DNA of 64,000 bases from Chloroflexota bacterium (lineage in GTDB: Bacteria; Chloroflexota; Anaerolineae; J036; Brachytrichaceae), in contig JAJYKL010000004.1 of the NCBI GenBank assembly GCA_021788625.1, positions 38,273 through 102,272 on the forward strand. The letters run 5' to 3'. How positions within the stretch are numbered: the first letter of the stretch is position 1; each line of letters starts with the position of its first letter. Under the pieces are notes generated by a model, which made no database searches, was not told the DNA's origin, and saw only the letters and a program-made list of their open reading frames with translations. Of this stretch, positions 42,762 to 51,699 are shown piece after piece. A program made the position numbers and the translations under genes.

Positions 42762-43136
42762 TTAACCTTCTCGCATGCGGACCGACCCAAACCTGCTTAT
42801 AGCTCCACAATCCTCGTGTGCCATGGAACTGATGCGAGCAGGTGTCCGGCCTGTACACGTGAACATCAGGTCACTGCCCAACTGCTGCCAATTGGATACT
42901 GACCTAAATGAGTCGAAACATGGGATTTCCAAGCCATCTGTATTATGGCTCACAACAGACGCGCATACGTTTCCATGCCTGCGTGTGCAGTTCGAGCCCG
43001 CCTCAATGAGAGCTGCCTGGGCTGGTGCCTCCTTGGATTCTGAGGTCGATAACAGTCTGAACAGGTCTTTGTCGAGCACTGCCTTTTGCAGTGAACGCTC
43101 ACCGTGCTCGAATCCATGTGCGGCAACACCCGCCAT
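42762..43136 (-). CDS. Small hypothetical protein between sulfotransferase and pgm
   Basis: 124 residues, no family recognised. In favour of a real gene: AAGGAG stands seven bases before ATG 43136, it lies in the same direction as both neighbours, and it ends 15 bases before pgm. Against: composition is ordinary, no membrane segment or motif is seen, and an antisense ORF of similar length overlaps it. Five Cys residues are scattered without a clear metal-site spacing. Confidence 0.4.
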   Translation of the reverse strand: MAGVAAHGFEHGERSLQKAVLDKDLFRLLSTSESKEAPAQAALIEAGSNCTRRHGNVCASVVSHNTDGLEIPCFDSFRSVSNWQQLGSDLMFTCTGRTPARISSMAHEDCGAISRFGSVRMREG

Positions 43137-43188
43137 ATTCACACTCCTTGTACACTACATATTCATAACTCGCGATAAGGTAATCCAT

Positions 43189-43800
43189 TCAATTAATACC
43201 ATCGAGTCCATTCGGTGGATCAATGCGTTGATGGTGCAGGTTAGGATCGACCATGCTGGCCATTTTATGTTCATCCAGCCATCCGCCGAGGAACATGTTG
43301 ATATTGTGGACCAGCACCGAGGGTGAATGCACCAGCTGCGCGTAGTCGATGTACAACACTGGCATATTTGCCTGAAGAGACAGCCAGTGCTCCACATGTT
43401 GAAGATGGCGCGTAAAAATAGCTTCCATGGCCGCATCGCCAGTTTTGTCATCGTGCTCGCCACGGTGGTTTAGCATGCGACGCTGCGAAGTCAGTATCTC
43501 CTTCAGGCTGCGTTGCATGAACAGGATCCTGTATCGGTACTCAGCCGGCAGCTCAAGGAGCAGAGCTGAAACGATTTTCACGGCTTTTCCTTGCGCAAGG
43601 GGCAACCAGGAGTGATTCGTCTTGAGTTTCTTGACTGGCTCGAATTCGAAGTAACCTCTTGGGTTGTCGTCATCGGCCTGCCGAACATCGTCGACCAGGA
43701 GAGGAAGGCCACCCGCAAAAAGCATGCTCATCATAAGCGATGTACCGGAACGAGGCAGGCCAGACACAACAGTAATGGTGTGTATGTCTTTTTCGATCAT
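43189..43800 (-). CDS. Sulfotransferase-family protein
   Basis: 203 residues, somewhat short for the family. The N-terminal VVSGLPRSGTSLMMSML is the PAPS 5'-phosphosulfate loop and FMQRSLKEILTSQRRML the helix with the 3'-phosphate-binding Arg and Ser. Such proteins transfer sulfate from PAPS to sugars, lipids or proteins, or act as adenylate-binding relatives. It is transcribed away from the glycan locus but lies right beside it, so sulfation of that glycan is a plausible inference. GGGAGAT lies six bases before the ATG. Confidence 0.78.
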   Translation of the reverse strand: MIEKDIHTITVVSGLPRSGTSLMMSMLFAGGLPLLVDDVRQADDDNPRGYFEFEPVKKLKTNHSWLPLAQGKAVKIVSALLLELPAEYRYRILFMQRSLKEILTSQRRMLNHRGEHDDKTGDAAMEAIFTRHLQHVEHWLSLQANMPVLYIDYAQLVHSPSVLVHNINMFLGGWLDEHKMASMVDPNLHHQRIDPPNGLDGIN

Positions 43801-44470
43801 TCATACATCTCCCTCAATACACCACCTCAGCAGAGCAATAGAGCGGGCTAATTATGCTGGAGAAATGCCAGTTATGGTTTGGTTGCAGTGTATTGTCTTT
43901 ATTAACCTTGGCAGTGTAGATGGTTTTGGAGCTATTCATTGCTTAAGGTATAGCATGATACCCCAGTTGATGCGGATTTTTACGGAAAGTAAACATATCT
44001 ACTTTGATGCTATACGTAATTATTTGAAGGTAATCGCAATTCTATATTGATACTGATTTATGTAGAGATCGCAAATATCACATCAATCAGTGCAAATTTA
44101 TGAATATACTCTCATTAATGATATGCTATATAATTGCTATTATAGGTGATTTCTAATTAACATCTATGTACATTCTGCAACCTAATGATTGTCCATTTCT
44201 AAATTTAATGGCCATAACTAATATAGTGTCGTAGTAAAATATAACTAAATAGTGGGCTTACAACTATGTACCACTTGCTTTAGCACAACGCATAGCATAT
44301 AATCGCCGATGCAGTTAGGTGGGTAGCCAATTACCGCGAAATGAATAATTATTACTTTGGCTACGTGTATTGGGGTTCGTGGTTGAAGGTCGGTGTAGAC
44401 TCTCTTACCCGGCGGAATCGTACTACATCGATCGTGCTTCGTTTGAATAGCTGATGGGAGATTTTGTGTA
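43801..44470. other. AT-rich 670-base divergent intergenic region
   Basis: This region separates the sulfotransferase from the glycan locus. It is visibly AT-rich, most strongly at 44050-44250, with several TATAAT-like hexamers (for example in GCTATATAATTGC) but no -35 box at the right distance that I can defend. Short ORFs here have no protein features. It is probably a regulatory region for the glycan locus and may also mark an old insertion boundary. Confidence 0.4.
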
Positions 44471-45325
44471 ATGGCAATCAGGATTAATGTTGGAAGCCGA
44501 TTCATCGGCTGGCGCGTGCCCAGAGTTCACACACAGAGTGTGAGAAGCCAACTCGGTTGGAGAGAACCTGCTATAACAGTGGTCATACCAGCACTCAATG
44601 AAGCAAAAAACCTGCCGATCGTTTTACCTCGCATTCCCAAGTGGGTTAGGGAAGTTATTCTGGTCGATGGTTGCTCTACGGATGATACGGTGACGGTGGC
44701 TCGCCGGTTACGCCCAGACATTCGCGTTATCGAGCAGGAAGGTAAGGGGAAGGGCGCGGCGCTGCAAACAGGCTTTAAGGCGGCTACATGCGATATCATC
44801 GTCATGCTGGACGCTGATGGATCCACTGACCCGGCTGAGATTCCCGCCTTCGTCGATGCATTACTGGCCGGGGCCGATTTTGCCAAGGGATCGCGTTTCC
44901 TGAAGGGTGCCGGTACGGCCGATATGCCGCTTTACCGGAAACTGGGTAATTGGGGGTTCGTCGCCATAGTGCGTCTTCTCTTTGGAGGGCACTACAGTGA
45001 CCTGTGCTATGGCTATAACGCGTTCTGGAAGCATGTCATTGCCCAGCTCAATTTGGACGGCAACGGATTCGAGATCGAGACAATGATGAACGTTCGGGCA
45101 CTCAAGGCAGGTTTCAAGGTGACCGAAGTGCCAAGCTTCGAGGATAAACGCCGCTATGGTGAAAGTCGATTGCGCACATTCCCCGACGGATGGCGTGTAT
45201 TGCGGACTATTGTTAACGAGTTTACCCGGCATGACTGGAAGCCATATACCAGGGCCGTACACGATCGACATACGCAGCAGGCGAGTCTTTTTGATTACGT
45301 GGCTGGTGAAAGCCTGAGCGACTAG
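44471..45325 (+). CDS. GT2 glycosyltransferase, DPM1/GtrB-like
   Basis: 284 residues, GT-A fold. The N-terminal VVIPALNEAKNLPIVLPRI and VDGCSTDDT are typical of polyprenyl-phosphate sugar transferases, and MLDADGSTDP carries the DxD metal motif near residue 118. It would move a sugar from a nucleotide donor to a carrier lipid. No membrane segment is obvious. It is the first gene of the glycan locus, about 100 bases from the next, with GGGAG ten bases before the ATG. Confidence 0.86.
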   Translation: MAIRINVGSRFIGWRVPRVHTQSVRSQLGWREPAITVVIPALNEAKNLPIVLPRIPKWVREVILVDGCSTDDTVTVARRLRPDIRVIEQEGKGKGAALQTGFKAATCDIIVMLDADGSTDPAEIPAFVDALLAGADFAKGSRFLKGAGTADMPLYRKLGNWGFVAIVRLLFGGHYSDLCYGYNAFWKHVIAQLNLDGNGFEIETMMNVRALKAGFKVTEVPSFEDKRRYGESRLRTFPDGWRVLRTIVNEFTRHDWKPYTRAVHDRHTQQASLFDYVAGESLSD

Positions 45326-45430
45326 AATAGAATCGGCTGTTCCAGACACTGAGCTGACTCCGGTGCATTGCTTTGTGGGGTGGTATAAGAGTATTACACC
45401 GATGTTACCGGCACTGTCGTCAAGGCCACC

Positions 45431-46351
45431 TTGAATCCAAGTATTTCTGTCGTAATCTGCACGTACTCCTGCGAGCGCTGGAATGATCTGTGCGCGGCTG
45501 TGACATCTGTTCATAATCAGACGTATCCACCGAACGATGTCGTTGTCGTAATTGATCACAACCTCGATTTGTATAACCGTGCACTTGAAAGTTTGTATGA
45601 CACGCGTGTGATCGAGAACAGCGAAACGCGGGGGTTGTCAGGAGCCCGCAATACGGGTATCAACTCTGTGTCTGGAGAGATTGTTGCCTTCCTCGATGAC
45701 GATGCTGTTGCCACGACCCATTGGCTTGAAAATCTGGTAGCGGTCTACACTAACCCGTCCGTCATTGGCGTGGGAGGTGCAATTGAACCTATGTGGCAGA
45801 CCAGACGTCCCCGATGGTTTCCTCTAGAGTTTGATTGGGTTGTTGGCTGTACCTATACTGGCATGCCTCGCGAACGGGCGTCTGTGCGGAACTTGATCGG
45901 GGCTAATATGTCGTTTCGCCGTGATGTGTTCATCAAATATGGTGGGTTTCGTAATAATATGGGTCGAGTCATGTCCGTACCAACTGGGTGTGAGGAAACG
46001 GAGTTATGCATCCGTATTTGCCAGTACGGGTCAGAACGCCAACTCCTTTATGAACCAAAGGCTCGTATCCTACACCGTGTTCCAGCCAGTCGCGCACGCT
46101 GGTCTTACTTCCAATCACGCTGTTACTTTGAAGGTCTTTCCAAGGCTCAAGTGTCACGCTTGGTCGGTAAGAGAGATGGCTTGGCGTCCGAACGAGCTTA
46201 TACACTCCACACGTTGCCATCTGGCTTTTTGAGAGGAATGTGTGATTTCGTATTGCATGCTGACATAAGCGGCGTTACTCGAGCAGGGGCAATTATGGCA
46301 GGTCTGATACTCACGACAGTAGGTTATTTGAAGGGTTCTCTTTTCGGATAG
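45431..46351 (+). CDS. GT2 glycosyltransferase
   Basis: 306 residues, GT-A fold, with SVVICTYSCERW and FLDDDAVATTHWL as the donor and metal motifs, SGARNTGI in between, and a C-terminal acceptor region with GCEETELCIR (the general-base Glu region). It resembles rhamnosyl- and hexosyl-transferases of surface glycans. The start is a TTG at 45431 preceded by AAGG; the family N-terminus begins only three residues later, so the start is well supported. A C-terminal hydrophobic stretch may touch the membrane. Confidence 0.86.
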   Translation: MNPSISVVICTYSCERWNDLCAAVTSVHNQTYPPNDVVVVIDHNLDLYNRALESLYDTRVIENSETRGLSGARNTGINSVSGEIVAFLDDDAVATTHWLENLVAVYTNPSVIGVGGAIEPMWQTRRPRWFPLEFDWVVGCTYTGMPRERASVRNLIGANMSFRRDVFIKYGGFRNNMGRVMSVPTGCEETELCIRICQYGSERQLLYEPKARILHRVPASRARWSYFQSRCYFEGLSKAQVSRLVGKRDGLASERAYTLHTLPSGFLRGMCDFVLHADISGVTRAGAIMAGLILTTVGYLKGSLFG

Positions 46352-46402
46352 TGCGTATCTGATCAGAACCATCATCGTTACCAGACGGATTCATTCGTCG
46401 AC

Positions 46403-47605
46403 ATGATAAATACTGCTGTATCGACCGCACAGGTACATACTAATCGAATAGTGTACGCGGCTGGCGAAGCAACAGCCGTCCACCATCGAGGCACCTTGCG
46501 CGTGGTAATGGTCACCCCACGCTATCTCCCGCACATGGGTGGTGTGGAGCACCATGTACATGAAGTGGCACGCCGTATGGCGCAGCTTGGTATTAGCATT
46601 ACTGTATTAACCACTGAGCCAGGGGAGCAGAAATCAATTGTTGATTGCTCCGATGGAGTCACGATTGTTCGAGTACCAGCATGGCCGAAAGGTAAAGACT
46701 ACTATTTTGCCCCAGGTATTTATCGCACTATCAGGAGAGGCGCCTGGGATATTATTCATATTCAGTCCTATCACACACTGGTCGCGCCACTGGCGATGCT
46801 TGCGGCCTTCAGGTCCAGGACTCCCTATGTTGTCACCTTCCATGGAGGTGGGCACACATCGAAACTACGGAACTCATTGCGTCACGCTCAGTGGATATTG
46901 CTACGCCCACTGCTGGCGCGGGCAGATAAACTGATTGCCATTGCCAGGTTCGAAGAGGCTTACTATGGGAAACCTTTGCACCTTCCGCCTGAGCGCTTCG
47001 TGTTGATCCCGAATGGCTCTGATTTACCGGCAGCCTCTATGGCTGCAAGCACGTCAACTGATGCAGGTACCCTGATCGCATCAGTTGGACGGTTGGAGCG
47101 CTATAAAGGGCATCACAAAGTAATAACGGCTATGCCCTATATTCTTAAGGAAAGGCCCGATGCACGGTTGTGGATCGCCGGCACGGGTCCGTATGAACCG
47201 GCGTTGCGTGACCTGGCCAGACGGTTAGGTGTGTCAGAGCAGGTTGAGATACGCTCCATCCCACCGAATCAGCGCGATAGAATGGCCGACGAGTTGTCCA
47301 GGGTGGCGCTGGTCGTTCTGCTCAGCGAGTTTGAAACAAATCCGATTGCAATCCTGGAGGCGCTTGCACTGGGGCGTCCTGCGCTGGTAGCTGATACATC
47401 CGGTATGAGCGAGCTGGCCGCTCAAGGGTATGCACGGGCGATCCCCTTGCACAGCACTGCCCGGCAGATCGCCGACGCCATAGTGAAAGAGCTGGGCCAA
47501 TCGCGCCAACCTGTACATCTGACGCTGCCCAGTTGGGATGATACGGCTTCGCAGCTCCTGGCTCTTTACCAGGATATCAAACGGAGCCACCCGTGCGCAT
47601 CTTAA
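46403..47605 (+). CDS. GT4 glycosyltransferase
   Basis: 400 residues, GT-B fold. The N-terminal domain has TPRYLPHMGGVEHHVHEVAR, and the C-terminal donor domain has SVGRLERYKGHHKVI and FETNPIAILEALALGRP (the E-x7-E motif). It would transfer a hexose from a nucleotide sugar. The first 25 residues before RVVMVTP are not conserved, so the start may be further in. It overlaps the next gene by 13 bases, showing tight coupling with a second GT4. Confidence 0.87.
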   Translation: MINTAVSTAQVHTNRIVYAAGEATAVHHRGTLRVVMVTPRYLPHMGGVEHHVHEVARRMAQLGISITVLTTEPGEQKSIVDCSDGVTIVRVPAWPKGKDYYFAPGIYRTIRRGAWDIIHIQSYHTLVAPLAMLAAFRSRTPYVVTFHGGGHTSKLRNSLRHAQWILLRPLLARADKLIAIARFEEAYYGKPLHLPPERFVLIPNGSDLPAASMAASTSTDAGTLIASVGRLERYKGHHKVITAMPYILKERPDARLWIAGTGPYEPALRDLARRLGVSEQVEIRSIPPNQRDRMADELSRVALVVLLSEFETNPIAILEALALGRPALVADTSGMSELAAQGYARAIPLHSTARQIADAIVKELGQSRQPVHLTLPSWDDTASQLLALYQDIKRSHPCAS

Positions 47606-48828
47606 TGCTCGCTCAGTTCTACGCCCCAGTAATAGGGGGCGAGGAACGAATGGTACAAGACCTGAGCAGGGAGCTGGTAAGTCACGGTCATGAAGTTGCC
47701 GTCGCAACTCTGTGGCAGCAGGGATTCCCATCGTACGAATTGGATCATGGAGTGCGCGTGTATCGCATCCATGGAACGCTACCGCGCCTGAGTTGGTTAT
47801 ATGCCGAAACGGAAAGGCGGCACGCACCACCGTTCCCGGACCCCGAGTTAACGTGGGCGTTGCGTGGAATCATGACCCGCGAGCGACCACAGATCGTGCA
47901 TGCACACAACTGGCTGGTACACTCCTACCTGCCTCTCAAACGATTTTACCGGGCTCCGCTTGTCATGACTTTGCATGATCACAGCCTGATATGCGCTACG
48001 AAGCGTATGATGTATCGCGGCGTGCCCTGTACTGGGCCAGGCATGGCCAAATGCCTGTCTTGTTCACGCACGCACTACGGTGCTGTGAAAGGCAGCGTGA
48101 CGACTGTTGGCAACTGGGTCATGAGTGCTTTCGAGCGTGGGACGGTTGATCGCTTTCTGCCCATCAGCCAGGCAACAGCCACGGCATGTGGTCTGGCTGG
48201 TTCTCACCTGCCCTATGAGGTGGTACCAGATTTCATCCCCAACGACCTGGGTGAGCCAGGTCCGGTTACAGACCCGCGCATAGCGCAATTACCAGCAGAT
48301 GAGTTCATTCTGTTTGCCGGTGATATGTCAGCCGATAAAGGCGCGGACGTGATGTTGCGCGCGTATGCAGGCCTGGACAATGCACCGCCATTAGTCCTGA
48401 TTGCCAAGAGTGAACTGCCCAAACCACCAGAATTACTACGCAATGTGATCATCCTGAACAACTGGCCTCACGATGCCGTGATGGAAGCCTGGCGCCGGTG
48501 TACCTTCGCACTAGTGCCATCGGTCCTGGCGGAGCCATTCGGTCTGGTAGCTATCGAAGCCATGTCTGCAGGCAGAGCTGTGATCGCATCGCGTACTGGC
48601 GGCTTGGCTGACATCGTCGTGGATGGTGAGACAGGCATTCTCGTCACGCCAAATGATTCACTGGATTTACGGCTTGCAATCAAGCGTTTATTAGGCGATC
48701 CAATCCTGCGCAAACGTATGGGTCAGGCTGGAAAGTTAAGGGTAAATCGCTATCGGGCAAGCACGGTGCTTCCACAGGTCGAGAAGGTATACCAGGCCTT
48801 GTTGGAAGCACAGGGGGGTCGCCACTAG
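47593..48828 (+). CDS. GT4 glycosyltransferase with Cys-rich insertion
   Basis: 411 residues, GT-B fold. LAQFYAPVIGGEERMVQDLS opens the acceptor domain, and AEPFGLVAIEAMSAGR in the donor domain carries the E-x7-E motif. An insertion after THDHSLICAT-like sequence holds four Cys (VPCTGPGMAKCLSCS), a possible metal site found in a subset of GT4 enzymes. The start is a GTG at 47593 with GGAG six bases before it, inside the end of the previous gene. It ends directly at the start of the next gene. Confidence 0.87.
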   Translation: MRILMLAQFYAPVIGGEERMVQDLSRELVSHGHEVAVATLWQQGFPSYELDHGVRVYRIHGTLPRLSWLYAETERRHAPPFPDPELTWALRGIMTRERPQIVHAHNWLVHSYLPLKRFYRAPLVMTLHDHSLICATKRMMYRGVPCTGPGMAKCLSCSRTHYGAVKGSVTTVGNWVMSAFERGTVDRFLPISQATATACGLAGSHLPYEVVPDFIPNDLGEPGPVTDPRIAQLPADEFILFAGDMSADKGADVMLRAYAGLDNAPPLVLIAKSELPKPPELLRNVIILNNWPHDAVMEAWRRCTFALVPSVLAEPFGLVAIEAMSAGRAVIASRTGGLADIVVDGETGILVTPNDSLDLRLAIKRLLGDPILRKRMGQAGKLRVNRYRASTVLPQVEKVYQALLEAQGGRH

Positions 48829-50877
48829 ATGGCCTGGCATGTCCTGCCTCGGATGGATACCTCAAATATCCTCGCAAACCACGCCGAGGTAGCAGAGGTT
48901 CAAACCAAAGTGTCAGACTGGGGCTGGTTGCCAGCCCTAAGTGTGTTCGCTGCTTGCGGCTTGCTATTCATCGCTTTAGCGGATGCGGCGTCGTTGCGTG
49001 CATCCAGCCTGGCTGAACCTCTTTTCTACGCGGGTCTGCTCATCGTGCTTATGCCTATTGCAGCCAGGCTAATTGCTATTCAGCCATCACGCCGTGAACG
49101 AATTGGCCTGGTTGTGGTTCTCGGTATGGTGCTCTACCTGGTAAAGGTGCTGCACAGCCCCTTTGGTTTCACGTTCGCCGACGAGTTCGTACACTGGCAC
49201 AATGTCAACCAGATTCTGCAAACTCACAGGCTATTTGAGTGGAACACCATCTTGCCAGTCACCCCTTACTATCCAGGTCTTGAGGAACTGACCAGTGCTC
49301 TGGCTTCACTCAGTGGACTTTCCGTTTTTTATGCAGGCCTGCTTGTGATCGGAGTAGCGCGTCTGATCATGTTTCTCAGCCTGTTCCTATTGGTCGAGCT
49401 GGTGAGCCGGTCGGCACGTGTAGCGGGCGTGGCAAGCCTGCTGTTCATGTGCTACCCCTTCTTCCTATTTTTCAGCGCTCAGTTCTCATACGAGTCACTC
49501 TCGTTACCACTTGTTTTGGCCATTCTGTTCATTGTTGCACGCCGGGAACAGGCTGCCAATCCTGCTATTAAAACTCCGTTCACCTTGCTGGGATTATTAG
49601 TCATCAGCGCCACTGTCGTAACGCATCATTTATCGGTCTACTTCCTTGCCGCATTCCTGGTTCTGTGGACAGTTGTGGCAAGATGGCATTTTAGTGATTA
49701 CCTGACGCGCCTTGTAATGTGGAGCCAGACGAGTTTGACCAGATTTCGTGCCTGGTTGGTGAAGAGGCATATATGGAAAGCCTGGCTGACTCGTGCCGTA
49801 CGATGGATGCCTCAATGGATATGTACATGGCGTGAGGCGGACGATCCGGGCGACCCGAGTGTGAACCATGGACCTGTTGATCTATCAGCGTTTACGATCG
49901 TAGTGGCTGTTTTATGGCTGTTACTGGTGGCGAATCTGACAATAGGCTACCTGCGGCCTGTCATCCTCAGCGCGGTTGTGTCGGTCCTCCGGTTGATTGC
50001 CAGGGAGCAAACATCGCGTACACTTTTCGTTACGGCAAGCGGCCATGTACCACCGCTGTGGGAACGTGTAGACGAGATCGGTTCAGTGGTACTGATTGGG
50101 CTGGTAACGCCATTTGGTTTGGTTCAGGCATTTCGACAGCGTCGCAGTCATCCGCTCGTGCTAACGTTGGCTATATTAGCCATGGCTTACTTTATATTGC
50201 TGGGGTTCCGGCTCACTCCTGCGAGTTGGGAAACAGCTGCACGTGGCACCTCGTATGCGTTCATTGGTCTGTCTTTCATCCTGGCGCTGGGGTTTGTCCA
50301 TGTGCTGGTGCCGCAGCGAGTTACCACACCTGGTCGCATCCTATTTAGTGTATATGTAGCAGTCGTATTCGTAGGCGGTTTCTTATCTGGCTGGCAGCCC
50401 AATATTCGCCTGGCACAACCTTACAAGATCGTCATACAGAATCAAACATTCATCCCACAGAGCTATGCCGTTGCAGAATGGACGCGAGCAGTATTGGGGC
50501 CAGGTAATGGCTTCGCATCCGATTTCGCCAATGGTGGACCGCTGCTTGCCATTGGAGGCCAAAAAGTCGCGGCAGTTAATGATCCGACAGCCAATAATCT
50601 GGTGCAAATAGTTGAATTCGGACCTGAACAGGTGAATATTATTCGGGAGCAGCATATCCGTTACATTTTGATGGACCGCCGTGTCATTAGCCGCGATGGT
50701 ATGGCTGGTCGATACTTCGATCGCACTGCTGGACAAGCCGTGCCAACTGTTGCAATCCTGGAACCGGCGCTGGTTGAGAAATATGATCAGGTTCCAATGG
50801 TCAATCGGATTCTAGATAGCGGGTATATCGTCATATACGATATGGAGGCTTATATACATGCCCCGCCCAGTTCGTAA
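48829..50877 (+). CDS. Large multi-pass membrane protein of the glycan locus, GT-C-like
   Basis: 682 residues with about 12 membrane segments and a charged cytoplasmic loop near residues 300-345. ADEFVHWHNVNQIL near residue 118 places acidic residues in the first large outer loop, as in GT-C transferases. The C-terminal 180 residues look extracytoplasmic (FASDFANGGPLLAIGGQKVAAV). It begins on the base after the previous stop and overlaps the next gene by 20 bases. A role as a polymerase or a lipid-linked-sugar transferase is possible; no diagnostic family motif was recognised. Confidence 0.68.
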   Translation: MAWHVLPRMDTSNILANHAEVAEVQTKVSDWGWLPALSVFAACGLLFIALADAASLRASSLAEPLFYAGLLIVLMPIAARLIAIQPSRRERIGLVVVLGMVLYLVKVLHSPFGFTFADEFVHWHNVNQILQTHRLFEWNTILPVTPYYPGLEELTSALASLSGLSVFYAGLLVIGVARLIMFLSLFLLVELVSRSARVAGVASLLFMCYPFFLFFSAQFSYESLSLPLVLAILFIVARREQAANPAIKTPFTLLGLLVISATVVTHHLSVYFLAAFLVLWTVVARWHFSDYLTRLVMWSQTSLTRFRAWLVKRHIWKAWLTRAVRWMPQWICTWREADDPGDPSVNHGPVDLSAFTIVVAVLWLLLVANLTIGYLRPVILSAVVSVLRLIAREQTSRTLFVTASGHVPPLWERVDEIGSVVLIGLVTPFGLVQAFRQRRSHPLVLTLAILAMAYFILLGFRLTPASWETAARGTSYAFIGLSFILALGFVHVLVPQRVTTPGRILFSVYVAVVFVGGFLSGWQPNIRLAQPYKIVIQNQTFIPQSYAVAEWTRAVLGPGNGFASDFANGGPLLAIGGQKVAAVNDPTANNLVQIVEFGPEQVNIIREQHIRYILMDRRVISRDGMAGRYFDRTAGQAVPTVAILEPALVEKYDQVPMVNRILDSGYIVIYDMEAYIHAPPSS

Positions 50878-51631
50878 GGTGTTTGTCAGCGCTATCATCA
50901 TATTTGTCGTGACGCTAGTGGTCTTTGCCGCAGTTAGCTGGCCGACTGCCCGGGTTTTCGGAGCACTGATGTTGGTCTTCCTGCTACCCGGTTGGGTAGT
51001 GGTCATGGCACTGATGCCGCGGACAACACTGGGAATTCCGCAAAGGATATTGTTAAGCATTGTCACTAGTGTGACGCTGGTCATTTTGGGTGGCCTTGTA
51101 CTCAATCTCACACCCTGGGGATTACAGCCTGGTTCCTGGGTTGTACTGCTAACTGGAATCACCCTGATAGCAGGTGTCGTTGCGTGGTTACGCATGCGGA
51201 ACAGTGAGATGGCATGGCATTTCCCACACGTTGGGCTGGGCATCAGGCAGGTCATGCTTTTCGTGCTGGCATTAGGTATCACCGGCATCGCATTACGCGT
51301 TGCGTTAACTCCTCCTTCGCTGCATGGCGAGCAAGGTTACACGATTCTGTGGATGCTGACACCTGACCCGAAAACCCCAAACACCCTACAACTGGGTGTG
51401 GATAATCGTGAGTTCAGCGAGATGACATACAACGTAATAGTGCTGGCTGCAGGCCGTACCATCCAGGAATGGCCATCCATCAGACTGATGCCCGATTCGC
51501 AATGGGAAACGGTGGTGGAATTGACGCCAGGTTCAGTGAAATCTGGAGATAGGCTTGAAGCTGACCTTTATAAGGCAGATGCACCCGGTATCGTATATCG
51601 GCATGTCAGTTTGTTATTTATTCCGAAATAG
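50858..51631 (+). CDS. DUF1616-like membrane protein
   Basis: 257 residues with five membrane segments and a C-terminal extracytoplasmic beta domain of about 95 residues. The VFLLPGWVVVMALMP segment and overall layout resemble DUF1616 proteins, whose function is unknown and which often lie beside archaeal-like or bacterial glycosylation genes. GGAGG lies nine bases upstream of the ATG, inside the end of the preceding membrane-protein gene. The pair may work as one complex. Confidence 0.65.
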   Translation: MPRPVRKVFVSAIIIFVVTLVVFAAVSWPTARVFGALMLVFLLPGWVVVMALMPRTTLGIPQRILLSIVTSVTLVILGGLVLNLTPWGLQPGSWVVLLTGITLIAGVVAWLRMRNSEMAWHFPHVGLGIRQVMLFVLALGITGIALRVALTPPSLHGEQGYTILWMLTPDPKTPNTLQLGVDNREFSEMTYNVIVLAAGRTIQEWPSIRLMPDSQWETVVELTPGSVKSGDRLEADLYKADAPGIVYRHVSLLFIPK

Positions 51632-51699
51632 TAGGTTCGAGCTCGCTAACTCGCAGATTTCATTATGTAGGTTGTAGTGTGTACTTGTACGTAATATGA

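Noticed and set aside
42775-43326. 183-residue plus ORF between pgm and sulfotransferase
   Set aside because: It runs into the sulfotransferase in antisense and has no ribosome-binding site; the minus ORF here has better start context.
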